Source: an uncultured Treponema sp.
Lineage (GTDB): Bacteria; Spirochaetota; Spirochaetia; Treponematales; Treponemataceae
NCBI GenBank assembly: GCA_934718065.1
Contig: CAKUZR010000018.1
Coordinates: forward strand, 1-34,819
Reading direction: 5' to 3'
Length of the DNA stretch: 34,819 bases
Shown piece after piece: positions 18,001-23,988 of this stretch; positions within the stretch are counted from its first letter, which is position 1, and every line of letters begins with the position of its first letter. The translations under genes were made by a program, and so were the position numbers. Under the pieces are notes generated by a model. The model saw nothing but the letters and a program-made list of their open reading frames with translations, made no database searches and was not told the origin of the DNA.

Positions 18001-19270
18001 CAAGCCTAAGCTTAATAAGAATACAACAAGAGATTCCATAAGCGGATATAGAACAGAAGCTAGTTCGACGGAAACAATAGATGTTTCGACAGTAACTAAG
18101 GATATTTATGTCCGGGTTGCTTCTTCTAGTTATGGCTACAACCATATCCATGCCTGGGATGGATACAGCACAGGTGCTGATTATCCTGGCGTAGAAATGC
18201 CGCTGGTAGATGGATATTATGTATTCAAAATGCCAGATACTTCTTCTACAAAGCTTATTTTGAATAACGGAAACGGTGGTGATTCTAACAAAGCTGGTGG
18301 CGGTAATTTGTCAATTTCATCATCAGGTGTTTATGAATGGAACGGTTCTAGCTTAGCAAGGAAAGATTCTGGAACTATAAAATATCAGGCTCCGGCTTCA
18401 ACAATGCCTTCTTATGACGGTTATAAATATTGTCAGGTTGTTGCTGCAAGCGGTGTTTCTGGAGGAACTGCTGAATATGCTTCCGCAACTTCAACACGGG
18501 CAGGACAGTATGTTGCTGTAGGTTCTTTGAGCGACGGAACGGCTGTTATGGCTTGGTATGATTCTGGTTCTGGAAGACTTTCATTCAGTTATAATGAATC
18601 TCCAAGAACGGCTCAGACATCTCTTGATTCTGGAACTGCAACTTGGCAGAAAAATTCTTATTATGTGAGTGATGCAAATATCAGGGCTGGCACTTATGTT
18701 TCAATGGCTGTTGATAATGCTGATGGAATTCATCTTGCTTATTACAGCGCGACTGGCGGAGACTTGTATTACACATACATTGCGGCTCCAAAGACAAAAA
18801 CGGTGACAAAAACTGTAATAGTTGATTCTTATGGCAGTGTAGGAACTTATACAATGATTGACGTTGCTCGAAATGATGAAAATGGAACTTTTGTGCCGTA
18901 CATTTCATATCGCTGTGAAAGCAATTCTGATACAACAGCTAGTGTTAAAATTGCATATCCTGTTTTCTGGGATAGTACAGGAAATGTATTGATTGGAGTT
19001 GACAGTTCCGATAGATATACAGGAAACTGGGAAGTTTCTGTTGTTCCTACAGATAATACTCCGCTTTCAGATTATACAAATGTTGGATTGAATAAAAATC
19101 CTAACGGTGTAAGAAAAGCCTTTGATAAAGGTTCAGATACTTCAAAATCTTGGTCTGCGACATTTGCTGTCAGCGATTCCACAATCGTTTATGGAAATGG
19201 AACTTCAAATCCGGTTGTTTCGTATGCTGTAAGTGAAAATGGAGTTCTTGAAATGGCTCAGAAGAAATAA
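9005..19270 (+). CDS. Giant multi-domain Ig-like repeat lipoprotein
   Basis: This is a 3421-residue protein with a signal peptide and lipobox LFSC (Cys25), so it is predicted to be lipid-anchored in the envelope, possibly at the surface. From about residue 35 to 2670 it has some 16-17 irregular Ig-like beta-sandwich modules. Each opens with a variant of D(T)xPP-V or DxxxP and often ends in AxDxAGN, the pattern of bacterial Ig-like repeats. Two EF-hand-type calcium loops occur: DANGDGKIDFDD (1820-1831) and DLNGNGKFDYDA (from 2315). A TIG/IPT-like domain follows (about 2673-2760), then a region with propeller-like repeats, interrupted by a CBM26-like module (about 3033-3116). GGAG lies about 7 bases before the ATG. 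A run of nine G at 10366-10374 sits in the frame. It is unlinked to any carbohydrate operon here. Binding to a polymer or host surface is inference. Confidence 0.9.
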   Translation: MSEYLKKSLLFSSIIFSSFVFLFSCSVGLGESVDTEVPKVEITYPPASRAVRDWFLLAGTCSDDKGVDSITVSAENISTNETVEFGTVSPAKDGSWSIRINEKDENGNFRLKDGTYTFCAIAKDSSTQNSAPNYRTLEIDNTPPVFVIKNPGTTNGSAPASFGSILKVVGAAADEHEIYELVLSVYDSADMTGEPKAVLSEKNVDKTDGINVTLARYNIDVENDPSKADELHTNYVKLYDVTGGGDQQFYASVTLKDSAEVWQDSKKSQADSIGNSTDGALYLNDSVYDKLMGKNSEYKLTAADFMKLLNGTFSSSASSADRSAVSSSGGVLDEKTQAEILNILSANRTDTLKNPVAFKLNKDANPSYEIMGFSFKSGDIATFGSHKAAKQSSLTFKASAGRDGTSVKPSSLKVYLFGPYDSCTAETLEKIRTEPESFYESSMKEAEKAAKNSMGGGNPTEELVAGFATARIIADYSESGASSTETFTESIELPNTITKGKFYALAASGEDIDGLSLATQNYYGFVGESAGTPPSVLIDGFEDGKMANDLGIVKISGTLSSDETEIAGVTYSISVRDEISAKTVGKISGDAELSFGGNKLSAAWKIADIQKGSVSLEEGYSSCVPKDGERFKYTVTVSGKDVTGLESKDTKSFEIDKKKPEIKINDVSPVAKKETDSSTGKSKYIVNGKIKFSAVVTDTNLLSVKAFVSDTAGNNKELYSGGNSTVEAEFDTTEFKDEGFLTFSVTAEDSAGNISVSERKDVFVSQVTDNPVVNFTNGTLSSDGISSWDNISNGKNVFGIENNNSANFSLTDDDGIDSVVVSVYDENNKLIGSEGALSIETAQIQKQENSKNAAENAANPVRYEAGGSTTYSVSYVLPKAAGKYKIKIEVSDTENSEAGDANKKWHSSAAKGYILVSEGNISISFVDITNNTCQVKAGANHKIEGTVSLSTLEKLKSLERFVGVKKTDESGAATWSQSGSASSKYPFDALETDETKKITVEQANGRLKWTDTLPGASIADGERHFFYKATGIDGNSAVIELICYGDGIAPKVINRTDFSKWNKSTAVKLSVLAADLDGFEPSGIANVKYSYKKGETDFSGELARGNKKYTADGKEDDKSGTYYEYSTTVDFDEGSTSISIKTEDNVGNSAEIGPFEVKVDTAAPEKKELKIDANLFKKNTDSVQVSYAFSDLTSGISKIEFCTNRNFNSDDKTYKPVECSGLKDYGTAEALKTEEISLAGLKDGEYKIYARATDVAGNVSDIEETGSFVVDTTAPVVKITSHTKAGTEKNDQSALNKIVTFSGTVSDANVDTSKKPVLQYYNSGWKNVEVSSYTIDGQTWSLTFGTSTEPLVTVYGTVAFQVAFTDKAGNTNLLTKEPAEGYEYWFKVDQNADRPVITFSDISDFEGSVVSRSSFKGFVSDDDGDVKGLWYIASSKYDSSKLPSASDAGKEVNGWKPISVAATTGDWEITLEEEGENSFEFCAVDSVGTVFDTKGNSRVFLKIGNSLQGAPQSIKFTYDKTPPVVKLSYAHGAKTSVPSEFSNASSVFGVNEYLYVKAEITENVGLAAENPLVLELGGVKQTVTATLVQEEGKSPYYKFAGIPIKGMTSGSLQIAVTAKDKAGNEGKGIEQITIDTEAPTIKIVSPTTAVSDAVTGSVTIKGIAQDNASSVSKIQYLIPTVDQAKSPGEISSGWKEVGNSGSWEIQFASGAVESSDSLLYYVDAKEGENHLYAVESFGAEGENIWKVPIYFKVSDSCGNEAIRTTDKDGKALYVLVDPEGGKPKVWVNSPEEDSTTSGLVTVYGGASDDVSVARVELQFDANGDGKIDFDDFTVINDNSGVWAGTAVKENLKGSGNDWYILANGTNSWKVPVDTDKIAASSDGKKFIFRVRAFDGEEKTRDWSNVVTVKIDSEVPVIKDLKVVQFGKGVIADSSTVSGLTPVSEREYLSGMYISNIMETANGTFYLVGTITDNSCVESVTFEKQTTASSVNNIDLGLENVSDNSDSKYNLCVPLKTDVSGQINYIIKANDGNTGETSQSVVINIDSTKPGMYTTGGAESESIGSNLRLKSLGKNLGTESGNSTVVNSDGYFTFGDTVSEAGSGLAFVVAVFERSGTVGGRRIYNPMKKDTKLSLAENETEASASGKPYISDEGFAVQSFDVERQSEDSIQSAKFAESANAAFIQKGGLVRIAGTYCLITDFDSSAGKITLSKSVSDKFTKAEIIFGQVIDHQIVETFKPDGTVENDDGDGMCETIRQLGASYTWTASVDSTNIPDGPVTVHVVAIDNAGNTNCGSIATKVENNRPRIAKVMLATDLNGNGKFDYDASSAPVTGDTTETLNKRTSDGAAFGEFSFYSGMKKESTNLLSEVELGSKDFKVIEKLAVLPEFVGGNGNIGYILKTAANSSSLDSSSKAEGSVTNLTAKSELVAGGKFANKSTNPSGVTYKDLISEKGGIVLDSVSSGYLSFTFWDSTEETTPGTDSQWAHLKIPVTVLSEETEKPVPAISPFYWNSKTDNSVKTDSDGNVLGHIELEADLTSEIIEAYGDSSSMKKPKVSGKIKIEGTVKDNVRLGSISMGFDGLFEAATIATYKNGDWTNSELPNGVESVEVKDVYISQAGHEAKFTVVVDTEKLTGVAAKGKSITVSATDWKTNTSAASTAQTTAAAKTALYIVDVVPYVTGVGTDLSEFYRSAPSVYARTARGKYPVNENETITLKGFNLGTSPKVELSGVELVMNGSGLSYNIGEVAKSGKLEVTVSGIKALNNLNSDSAEYNKQPNGVNNNTLNDNLEFDVWEFKAAATAKNGPILQPHMKVSPTGQLGFSYANATLYFNMPGVASDGTSYAQTPFGRNFGGFTQNAFAYDSAGNAYGVALCPDTSGEAGMSANLQFFSRTSALDGNEGGGDLNNNYYNQTNARRIENTSIKLDGSSITQNINRILSPSMATYTENGTTYVYVAYYDELSRQVRFRVGSVGTSENNIGMGLVDLAGSGVTGRVDGSNDKPKLNKNTTRDSISGYRTEASSTETIDVSTVTKDIYVRVASSSYGYNHIHAWDGYSTGADYPGVEMPLVDGYYVFKMPDTSSTKLILNNGNGGDSNKAGGGNLSISSSGVYEWNGSSLARKDSGTIKYQAPASTMPSYDGYKYCQVVAASGVSGGTAEYASATSTRAGQYVAVGSLSDGTAVMAWYDSGSGRLSFSYNESPRTAQTSLDSGTATWQKNSYYVSDANIRAGTYVSMAVDNADGIHLAYYSATGGDLYYTYIAAPKTKTVTKTVIVDSYGSVGTYTMIDVARNDENGTFVPYISYRCESNSDTTASVKIAYPVFWDSTGNVLIGVDSSDRYTGNWEVSVVPTDNTPLSDYTNVGLNKNPNGVRKAFDKGSDTSKSWSATFAVSDSTIVYGNGTSNPVVSYAVSENGVLEMAQKK
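10366..10374 (+). repeat. Nine-G homopolymer tract inside the giant lipoprotein gene
   Basis: The run spans the third base of an ATG codon (residue 454) and the following Gly codons. With nine G the frame is open. With ten, the next codon is TAA. With eight, a stop arrives 16 codons after the two remaining Gly codons. It is the only G run of this length I noticed in the window. Confidence 0.85.
18101..18352 (+). other. CBM26-like starch-binding module within the giant lipoprotein
   Basis: This encodes residues about 3033-3116 of the giant protein. The order DIYVRV, HIHAWDG, DYPGVEM, GYYVFKMP, KLILNNGNGGDSNKAGG and GVYEWNG matches family 26 starch-binding modules: aromatic strand, Trp, PG-x-M, then the FNNG-type loop. 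Propeller-like sequence (AYYDE and AWYDSGSGRL repeats) occurs on both sides. I cannot test ligand binding, so the module assignment is by motif order only. Confidence 0.65.
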
Positions 19271-19365
19271 CCCTATTGAAAAACGTAGCGGCTGGCGGAG
19301 GTGCTGGCTGCCGCGGTTTTTACGGGGCGTTTTTGCGGTTTGGGGCTGGACGCGGATTTGGGCGA
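19271..19365. other. Short GC-rich gap between convergent genes
   Basis: No gene is seen. GCGGC and GCCGC around a loop, followed by GGTTTTT (about 19287-19322), could form a weak terminator for the giant lipoprotein gene. The gap is richer in GC than the end of that gene. Confidence 0.3.
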
Positions 19366-20430
19366 TTATTTGTACTGATGAAGGACGATGTTTTCCGCTG
19401 TTTCGGCGTATTCGGGCAGAATCCGGTTTTTATGCTCGGCAAGGAATCCTGGGGAAAGCAGCTCTCCGCTGACTAAAACTCTTGTGGCGCGCAATTTTCG
19501 TTCCGCGTTTCTGGGGCTTTCCGGCTCTTTTTCGCACATAAGAAGGTAGGCGTTGTAGGCTTCCAGAACGGAGCTTTCCACAAGAATTTTCATCTGCGCC
19601 TGTTCTGCTGGCAGTTCTGGGATTCTTATGTCTTTGTATTTTGCAACAAAGTCCGGGTCGGAACTTGAATTTTTGTTTGCTGAAAAAATCACCGGCCACA
19701 AATGGCGGTTTCCGTATTTTTTTTCGGCAATTGAATGGTAGCTGCTGCCTTCCGGGACTGCGAAATTTTCAAATGAAAGTTCTTTTTCGCTGGAATTATT
19801 ATTTTCCGGGGCTGGTGAATTTTCTTCCGTTGAAATTTCAGCCGTTTTTTCCTGCTGCTCAGGAAATTTTTCAGTTTTTTTTGCGGCGGTGGAGCATTTT
19901 TTCAGCAGGACAGAAACCGCAAAAATCAGAATCAGCAGGAAAATTCCCAGCAGAACAAGAAATTTCAGTTTTCTTCCGGAATTTTCTGTTTCTTCAGTCT
20001 TTGAATTTTCTTCCGCAAAATCCTGTTCAATTTCGTTTTCTTCAATTCCCAGCTCTTCGTTGTAAAAATCATTGTCCGGCTCGTCCGCCGTTTCCGGAAT
20101 CACCGTGTCTTCCGGCAGTTCCTTTGCCTTCAGGTTTTCGTACGGTTTGTTAAGCCGCCGTGCAACCGCCGCGCATGGAACAAATTTTATCCGCCAGTGC
20201 GCTGGAATTCTGATTTTTTCCCCGGTTCCTGGATTGATTCCGGTTGTCGCCTCAATCCAAGTTTTTTTGAACGTTCCGAAATTGTAGACAGAAAAAGTTT
20301 CGCTGTTTTTGAGGCCTTTTTTTACGATTGTGAAAAATACGGTTGAAAACTGTTTCGCTGTTTCAAATTTTATGCCGGTTCTTTGAACAAGTTTTTCCGC
20401 CAGCTGGGATTGTGTTAAAAACTCATTCAT
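19366..20430 (-). CDS. HU-like DNA-binding domain fused to a membrane segment and LysM-like domain
   Basis: Residues 1-95 of this 354-residue protein form a HU/IHF-type domain: LTQSQLAEKLVQRTG, then FSVYNFGTFKK, then ATTGINPGTGEKIRIP, the region of the DNA-embracing arm. A long acidic linker (100-152) follows. A strong transmembrane helix (155-177) comes next, with basic residues on its N-terminal side, and then a Glu/Ser-rich spacer. Residues 224-271 resemble LysM (EGSSYHSIAEKKYGNRHLWP with a closing DIRIP), and a short helical tail ends the protein. The basic residues before the helix and the HU domain place the N-terminus in the cytoplasm and LysM outside, where LysM normally binds peptidoglycan. 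The ATG overlaps the end of the small HU gene by 8 bases, implying translational coupling. DNA and wall binding are inferences from domains. Confidence 0.85.
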   Translation of the reverse strand: MNEFLTQSQLAEKLVQRTGIKFETAKQFSTVFFTIVKKGLKNSETFSVYNFGTFKKTWIEATTGINPGTGEKIRIPAHWRIKFVPCAAVARRLNKPYENLKAKELPEDTVIPETADEPDNDFYNEELGIEENEIEQDFAEENSKTEETENSGRKLKFLVLLGIFLLILIFAVSVLLKKCSTAAKKTEKFPEQQEKTAEISTEENSPAPENNNSSEKELSFENFAVPEGSSYHSIAEKKYGNRHLWPVIFSANKNSSSDPDFVAKYKDIRIPELPAEQAQMKILVESSVLEAYNAYLLMCEKEPESPRNAERKLRATRVLVSGELLSPGFLAEHKNRILPEYAETAENIVLHQYK

Positions 20431-20698
20431 TTATCTCATCCTTTAGTTTTTCAGACGCTTTGAATTTCAGCTTTATTTTCTTTGGATAAAGCATTTTTTT
20501 TCCGGTCGCAGGATTTCGTCCGGCGCGTTCCTTGGTTTCTTCCGCTTTAAAAGAGCCGAAGCCCGCCTGAGTGAATCTTTTTCCGGTTTCAAGCGCGGAC
20601 ACAATTTCTTCAAGCATTGCATTCAGTGTTTCATTGCACTTTTTTTTCGAGATTCCAAGTTCTGCCGCCATTTCGGCTACGAGTTCCTGTTTTGTCAT
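20423..20698 (-). CDS. HU family nucleoid protein
   Basis: This 91-residue protein has the HU fold order: a helical N-terminus (MTKQELVAEMAAELG), TQAGFGSFKAEE, and the arm motif GRNPATGKKMLYP, where the conserved RNPxTG is complete and the intercalating Pro is present. HU dimers bend and compact DNA. The gene is first in a two-gene unit with the HU-membrane-LysM gene, overlapping it by 8 bases, so the two proteins are made together and might form mixed dimers (inference). The ATG has no ribosome site, but a TAAAAT box lies 6 bases upstream. Confidence 0.93.
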   Translation of the reverse strand: MTKQELVAEMAAELGISKKKCNETLNAMLEEIVSALETGKRFTQAGFGSFKAEETKERAGRNPATGKKMLYPKKIKLKFKASEKLKDEINE

Positions 20699-20704
20699 GC
20701 TTTT

Positions 20705-20710
20705 ATTTTA
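20705..20710 (-). promoter_or_regulatory. -10-like box of the HU operon, leaderless arrangement
   Basis: On the minus strand GATAAAAT ends 6 bases before the HU ATG at 20698. No Shine-Dalgarno fits in the gap. It is divergent from the HD-GYP gene, and the two start codons are about 80 bases apart. Confidence 0.4.
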
Positions 20711-20761
20711 TCCGATTTTTCTTAAATTGAAAGAAAATTAGGAAAATTCGTGATTATGTGA

Positions 20762-20767
20762 TAAAAT
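20762..20767 (+). promoter_or_regulatory. Possible -10 box of the HD-GYP gene
   Basis: GATAAAAT (20760-20767) ends 11 bases before the ATG at 20779. If used, the leader would be only a few bases. This box overlaps the alternative GTG start at 20758, which favours the ATG. Confidence 0.3.
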
Positions 20768-20778
20768 ATTTTTGTTCT

Positions 20779-22086
20779 ATGAAAAATGAAGTTTATCCAA
20801 AATTTTTATTGAACTCAGCCCAGATTTTAAAGCTGATTTTCAGGATGGTTATGCAGATTAACCAGAGCCTTGGAAAAATAAGCTGCGAAACTGCTTTTAT
20901 TGCAGCTTCGATTGCGGAAAATCTTCCGGCTGGAAAAAAAATCACGCAGAAAGACGCGGTTCTTCTGTCTTTGTTTCATCTTTTTGGATTTCTTCATTTT
21001 TTTGGAGAAAAACCTGTCCGCCTTTCAGAGCTTACCCGGGAAGAAATTTACAATTCATTTTTGTACGGATATTATTATTTGAAGGAAATGTCGCCGCTTG
21101 GCGAGACGGCAAAAACGCTGCTTTTCTATGACAAAAAATATGACGAGAACCTTGCGCAGAAAATTCCGCAGATTGAGCATGCTTCGTTGCTTTTTACGGC
21201 TAATTCGATTCAAAATCTTTTGGATTCCACAAAGGGAAATTATTTTTCCACGGATTTTTCAAAATACGGATTTTCAAAGTTCAACCAGCTTTATCTTTTG
21301 ATTTTTAGAAAGCTCGACATTGACAAGGTTATTTCAAAAAAAATCATTTACAATTCTTACCAGCAGGATATGGAGCATTTTTTTGACTCGATGGAATTTT
21401 TGCCCGCTGAAACGGAGCAGCTTTTTAAAATGATGATTTATTTAATCGATTTTAAAAGCACTCAGACGGTTCAGCACATAATTCACACGGCCTGCTATGC
21501 GGTTTCTGCCGGAAAAATAAAAAATCTGCCGCAGGTTGAGCTGGACGAGCTTTTTACGGCGGGAATTCTTCACGACCTGGGGAAAATTTCTATTCCGAAT
21601 ATGATTCTTGAGTCGCCGGGAAAACTTTCCGCGTTTGAATACCGGGTGATGAAAATGCACGTTGAGGAAACGGAGTCGATTCTGAAAAATATTGTTCCTG
21701 AAAAAATTATGAAAATTGCCTTGCACCACCACGAAAAGCTGAACGGCTCTGGCTATCCGGAGCGGCTTTCCGCGGCGCAGCTTTCGCAGCAGGATAGAAT
21801 TTTGACAATCGCGGATATTTTCAGCGCGCTGGTAGACAAACGTTCGTACAAGGAAAAATTTGACAGGCAGAATATTATTCAGATTTTTCAGAAAATGGCG
21901 GATTCCGGGGAAATTTCTTCAGAAGCGCCGGAATTTATTTCGGAAAACTACAATCTTTTTGAGCAGGACAAGGAGCTTTACGCTTCAATGTTCGCCGTTC
22001 CTCTTGGAATGGTTGAAATTCAGTACCAGGAAGAAATTTCCTCTGAATGTGAAGAGCAGGAAATCCAGGAAGTGCATCAGTTCTAA
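20779..22086 (+). CDS. HD-GYP domain phosphodiesterase, predicted cyclic-di-GMP hydrolase
   Basis: The protein has 435 residues from ATG 20779. The C-terminal half is a HD-GYP domain: the metal pair in GILHDLGK (His265-Asp266), SIPNMILESPGKLSAFE, the histidines of ALHHHEKLNGSGYP (HHH from 316, Gly-Tyr-Pro 325-327), then RILTIADIFSALVDKRSYK. All signature residues look present, so hydrolysis of cyclic-di-GMP is expected. The N-terminal 190 or so residues show no receiver, PAS or membrane segment and are helical; I do not recognise them. Two starts are possible, GTG 20758 and ATG 20779; neither has a good ribosome site. The ATG is preferred because a -10-like box overlaps the GTG. It is divergent from the HU operon. 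A GGDEF protein lies 4 kb downstream. Confidence 0.87.
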   Translation: MKNEVYPKFLLNSAQILKLIFRMVMQINQSLGKISCETAFIAASIAENLPAGKKITQKDAVLLSLFHLFGFLHFFGEKPVRLSELTREEIYNSFLYGYYYLKEMSPLGETAKTLLFYDKKYDENLAQKIPQIEHASLLFTANSIQNLLDSTKGNYFSTDFSKYGFSKFNQLYLLIFRKLDIDKVISKKIIYNSYQQDMEHFFDSMEFLPAETEQLFKMMIYLIDFKSTQTVQHIIHTACYAVSAGKIKNLPQVELDELFTAGILHDLGKISIPNMILESPGKLSAFEYRVMKMHVEETESILKNIVPEKIMKIALHHHEKLNGSGYPERLSAAQLSQQDRILTIADIFSALVDKRSYKEKFDRQNIIQIFQKMADSGEISSEAPEFISENYNLFEQDKELYASMFAVPLGMVEIQYQEEISSECEEQEIQEVHQF

Positions 22087-22312
22087 AAAAAACGGATGTC
22101 GAGTTTTTTGCAAATCTTGAAAGAACTCTTTCGGCAGATTTCCAGTCTGCTCAGATGGATTTGGCTCGCGCTGCGCTTGTATTAATCCGGGTACTTCGCA
22201 CTTTTAGCAATTCAATCGCCAAAAATCTTCACATCACAAGCAGAAAATCTGCCTGCGCTTTTATTTTTCCACAAAAAACTCGGCGTTCAGACCGATTATA
22301 ACAAGAAAAAAG
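22087..22312. other. Gap between the HD-GYP gene and the gdhA terminator
   Basis: No convincing gene is present. It contains a 29-codon hydrophobic frame (22096-22185) without a ribosome site, small inverted repeats based on GCAGA/TCTGC, and a distant inverted pair CGAGTTTTTTG (22100-22110) / CAAAAAACTCG near 22271-22282. One frame stays open for 82 codons (22053-22298) but has no usable start. Confidence 0.4.
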
Positions 22313-22372
22313 GTAAAAAAAAGCCGCCCGGCGAACAAGAGCGAAGTGCGCTCCGCCGCCGGACAGCTTTTA
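22313..22372 (-). terminator. Intrinsic terminator of gdhA
   Basis: Read on the minus strand, AAAGCTGTCCGGCGGCG pairs imperfectly with a CGCCGGGCGGCTTT-type arm around the inner hairpin GAGCGCACTTCGCTC, and eight T residues follow. It lies about 30 bases after the gdhA stop. Confidence 0.75.
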
Positions 22373-22403
22373 TAAAAACACTAGGTTTTCAGGCTGATTT
22401 GGA

Positions 22404-23762
22404 TTATACCAAGCCCTGTGCAATCATTGCGTTTGCAACTTTTACGAAGCCCGCGATGTTTGCGCCTGCAACGTAGTTAACCCAGTCGCCTTCTTTTGCG
22501 CCGAATTTTACAGCTGTATCGTAAGCATTTGCGTGGATGTTTACCATGATGCTGTGGAGTTTTTCGTCAACTTCCTCTGAAGACCAAGAAAGTCGTTCTG
22601 AGTTCTGGCTCATTTCAAGACCAGATGTTGCTACACCTCCGGCGTTAGAAGCTTTTCCTGGAGCGTACAAAATCTTTGCAGCAAGGAATTTGTTTACAGC
22701 GTCGATGTTTGAAGGCATGTTTGCGCCTTCCGCAACAAGTTTACAGCCGTTGTCAAGAAGTTTCTGTGCGTCTTCGCCAAGAAGCTCGTTCTGTGTAGCG
22801 CAAGGGAATGCGCAGTCACACTTAACTTCCCAGACTTTCTTTCCTTCAAAATATTTTGCAGAAGGGAACTGCTTTGCGTATTCTGCAATGCGTCCGCGGC
22901 GAACAGTCTTAAGCTCTTTTACCCAGTCAAGTTTTTCCTGTGTAATTCCGTCTGCATCGTAAATGTAGCCGTTTGAGTCAGAAAGTGTTACAACTTTTGC
23001 GCCAAGCTGGATAAGTTTTTCAGCCGCATATTCAGCAACGTTTCCTGAGCCTGAAACAACACAAGTCTTTCCTTTGAAGTCCTGTCCGACTTTCTTGAGC
23101 ATTTCCTGCGCAAAGTAAATAAGACCGTAGCCAGTTGCTTCTGTTCGGATCAATGAACCGCCGAATGTAAGTCCTTTTCCTGTCAAAACACCAGTGTATT
23201 CGTCGCGGATTCTTTTGTACTGTCCGAAAAGATAGCCGATTTCGCGTCCGCCAACGTTTTTGTCGCCAGCTGGAACGTCTGTGTCTGCGCCAATGTGTCG
23301 GTAAAGTTCTGTCATGAATGACTGGCAGAATCTCATAACTTCCTTGTCTGATTTTCCATGAGGATCGAAGTCAGAGCCGCCTTTTCCGCCGCCCATCGGG
23401 AGAGTTGTCAAAGAGTTTTTCAAAACCTGCTCGAATCCCAGGAATTTCAAAACTGAAAGGTTTACTTCCTTAGAAAAACGCAAGCCTCCTTTGTAAGGTC
23501 CGATTGCGCTGTTGTACTGAACGCGGAAACCACGGTTTACATGGTAATTTCCATTGTCATCCATCCACGGAACGCGGAACTGAATTACTCTTTCAGGTTC
23601 AACAAGTCGTTCAAGGATTGCGTTTGGTTCAAGTTCTGGCATCTGGTCAACAACAGGATCAAGAGTTGTCAAAACTTCCTCTACAGCCTGAAGGAATTCA
23701 GGTTCATTTGGATTCTTAGCTTTTACTTCTTCCCATACACGGTTTACGTAAGCGTTTTTCAT
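22404..23762 (-). CDS. gdhA: Glutamate dehydrogenase, hexameric NADP-type
   Basis: This 452-residue cytoplasmic enzyme interconverts glutamate with 2-oxoglutarate and ammonium; the NADP form usually assimilates ammonium. Motifs are RVQYNSAIGPYKGGLRF, PMGGGKGGSDFDP (catalytic lysine region), TDVPAGDKNVGGREIGY and the nucleotide-binding VSGSGNVAEYA. Length and sequence fit the 450-residue class found in E. coli and many anaerobes. NADP preference is inferred from overall similarity, not from a residue test. AAGGGG lies about 12 bases before the ATG. The gene has its own promoter, an 18-bp dyad at the predicted transcription start, and a strong terminator, so it forms a regulated single-gene unit. 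rpoN lies 6 kb away, but I see no -24/-12 promoter here. Confidence 0.95.
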   Translation of the reverse strand: MKNAYVNRVWEEVKAKNPNEPEFLQAVEEVLTTLDPVVDQMPELEPNAILERLVEPERVIQFRVPWMDDNGNYHVNRGFRVQYNSAIGPYKGGLRFSKEVNLSVLKFLGFEQVLKNSLTTLPMGGGKGGSDFDPHGKSDKEVMRFCQSFMTELYRHIGADTDVPAGDKNVGGREIGYLFGQYKRIRDEYTGVLTGKGLTFGGSLIRTEATGYGLIYFAQEMLKKVGQDFKGKTCVVSGSGNVAEYAAEKLIQLGAKVVTLSDSNGYIYDADGITQEKLDWVKELKTVRRGRIAEYAKQFPSAKYFEGKKVWEVKCDCAFPCATQNELLGEDAQKLLDNGCKLVAEGANMPSNIDAVNKFLAAKILYAPGKASNAGGVATSGLEMSQNSERLSWSSEEVDEKLHSIMVNIHANAYDTAVKFGAKEGDWVNYVAGANIAGFVKVANAMIAQGLV

Positions 23763-23786
23763 AAGATTTTAGCCCCTTAACTGCAT

Positions 23787-23804
23787 CTTATATCAAGATA
23801 CAAG
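23787..23804. promoter_or_regulatory. Operator-like dyad at the gdhA transcription start
   Basis: CTTATATC-AA-GATACAAG is an 18-bp inverted repeat with one mismatch per half-site pair. Its edge falls on the predicted +1 of gdhA (about 23804), a position where a bound repressor would block transcription. The cognate regulator is not evident in the window. Confidence 0.45.
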
Positions 23805-23810
23805 CAATTT

Positions 23811-23840
23811 ATTATACACTATGTTTTTTTTATTAGTAAA
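23811..23840 (-). promoter_or_regulatory. Promoter of gdhA
   Basis: On the minus strand a perfect TATAAT (23816-23811) is preceded at 18 bases by TTTACT (23840-23835). The leader is about 42 bases. Confidence 0.6.
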
Positions 23841-23903
23841 TAATTTTGCAAAAAAATGTTGTTTTTTTCTGATTTCTGCATATATATTCAAAAATCTTCT
23901 GTG

Positions 23904-23932
23904 TTGTTAAAACTCTTTTAAAGCAATATAAT
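23904..23932 (+). promoter_or_regulatory. Promoter of ychF
   Basis: TTGTTA (23904-23909) and TATAAT (23927-23932) are separated by exactly 17 bases. The predicted leader is about 50 bases and contains the ychF ribosome site. Confidence 0.7.
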
Positions 23933-23988
23933 TTTATTCAAACTATAGATTTCCGCGCTTGCGGTTTTTAATATTTAAGAGGATTTTT

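Noticed and set aside
22096..22185. 29-codon hydrophobic, amphipathic peptide frame after the HD-GYP gene
   Set aside because: It resembles small membrane toxins in composition, but it has no ribosome site or promoter and lies in the same frame just after the HD-GYP stop. No antisense RNA signal was seen.
22053..22298. 82-codon open stretch in another frame across the HD-GYP 3' end and the gap
   Set aside because: It has no start codon in a useful place and no recognisable protein. A run of this length can arise by chance in a window this size.
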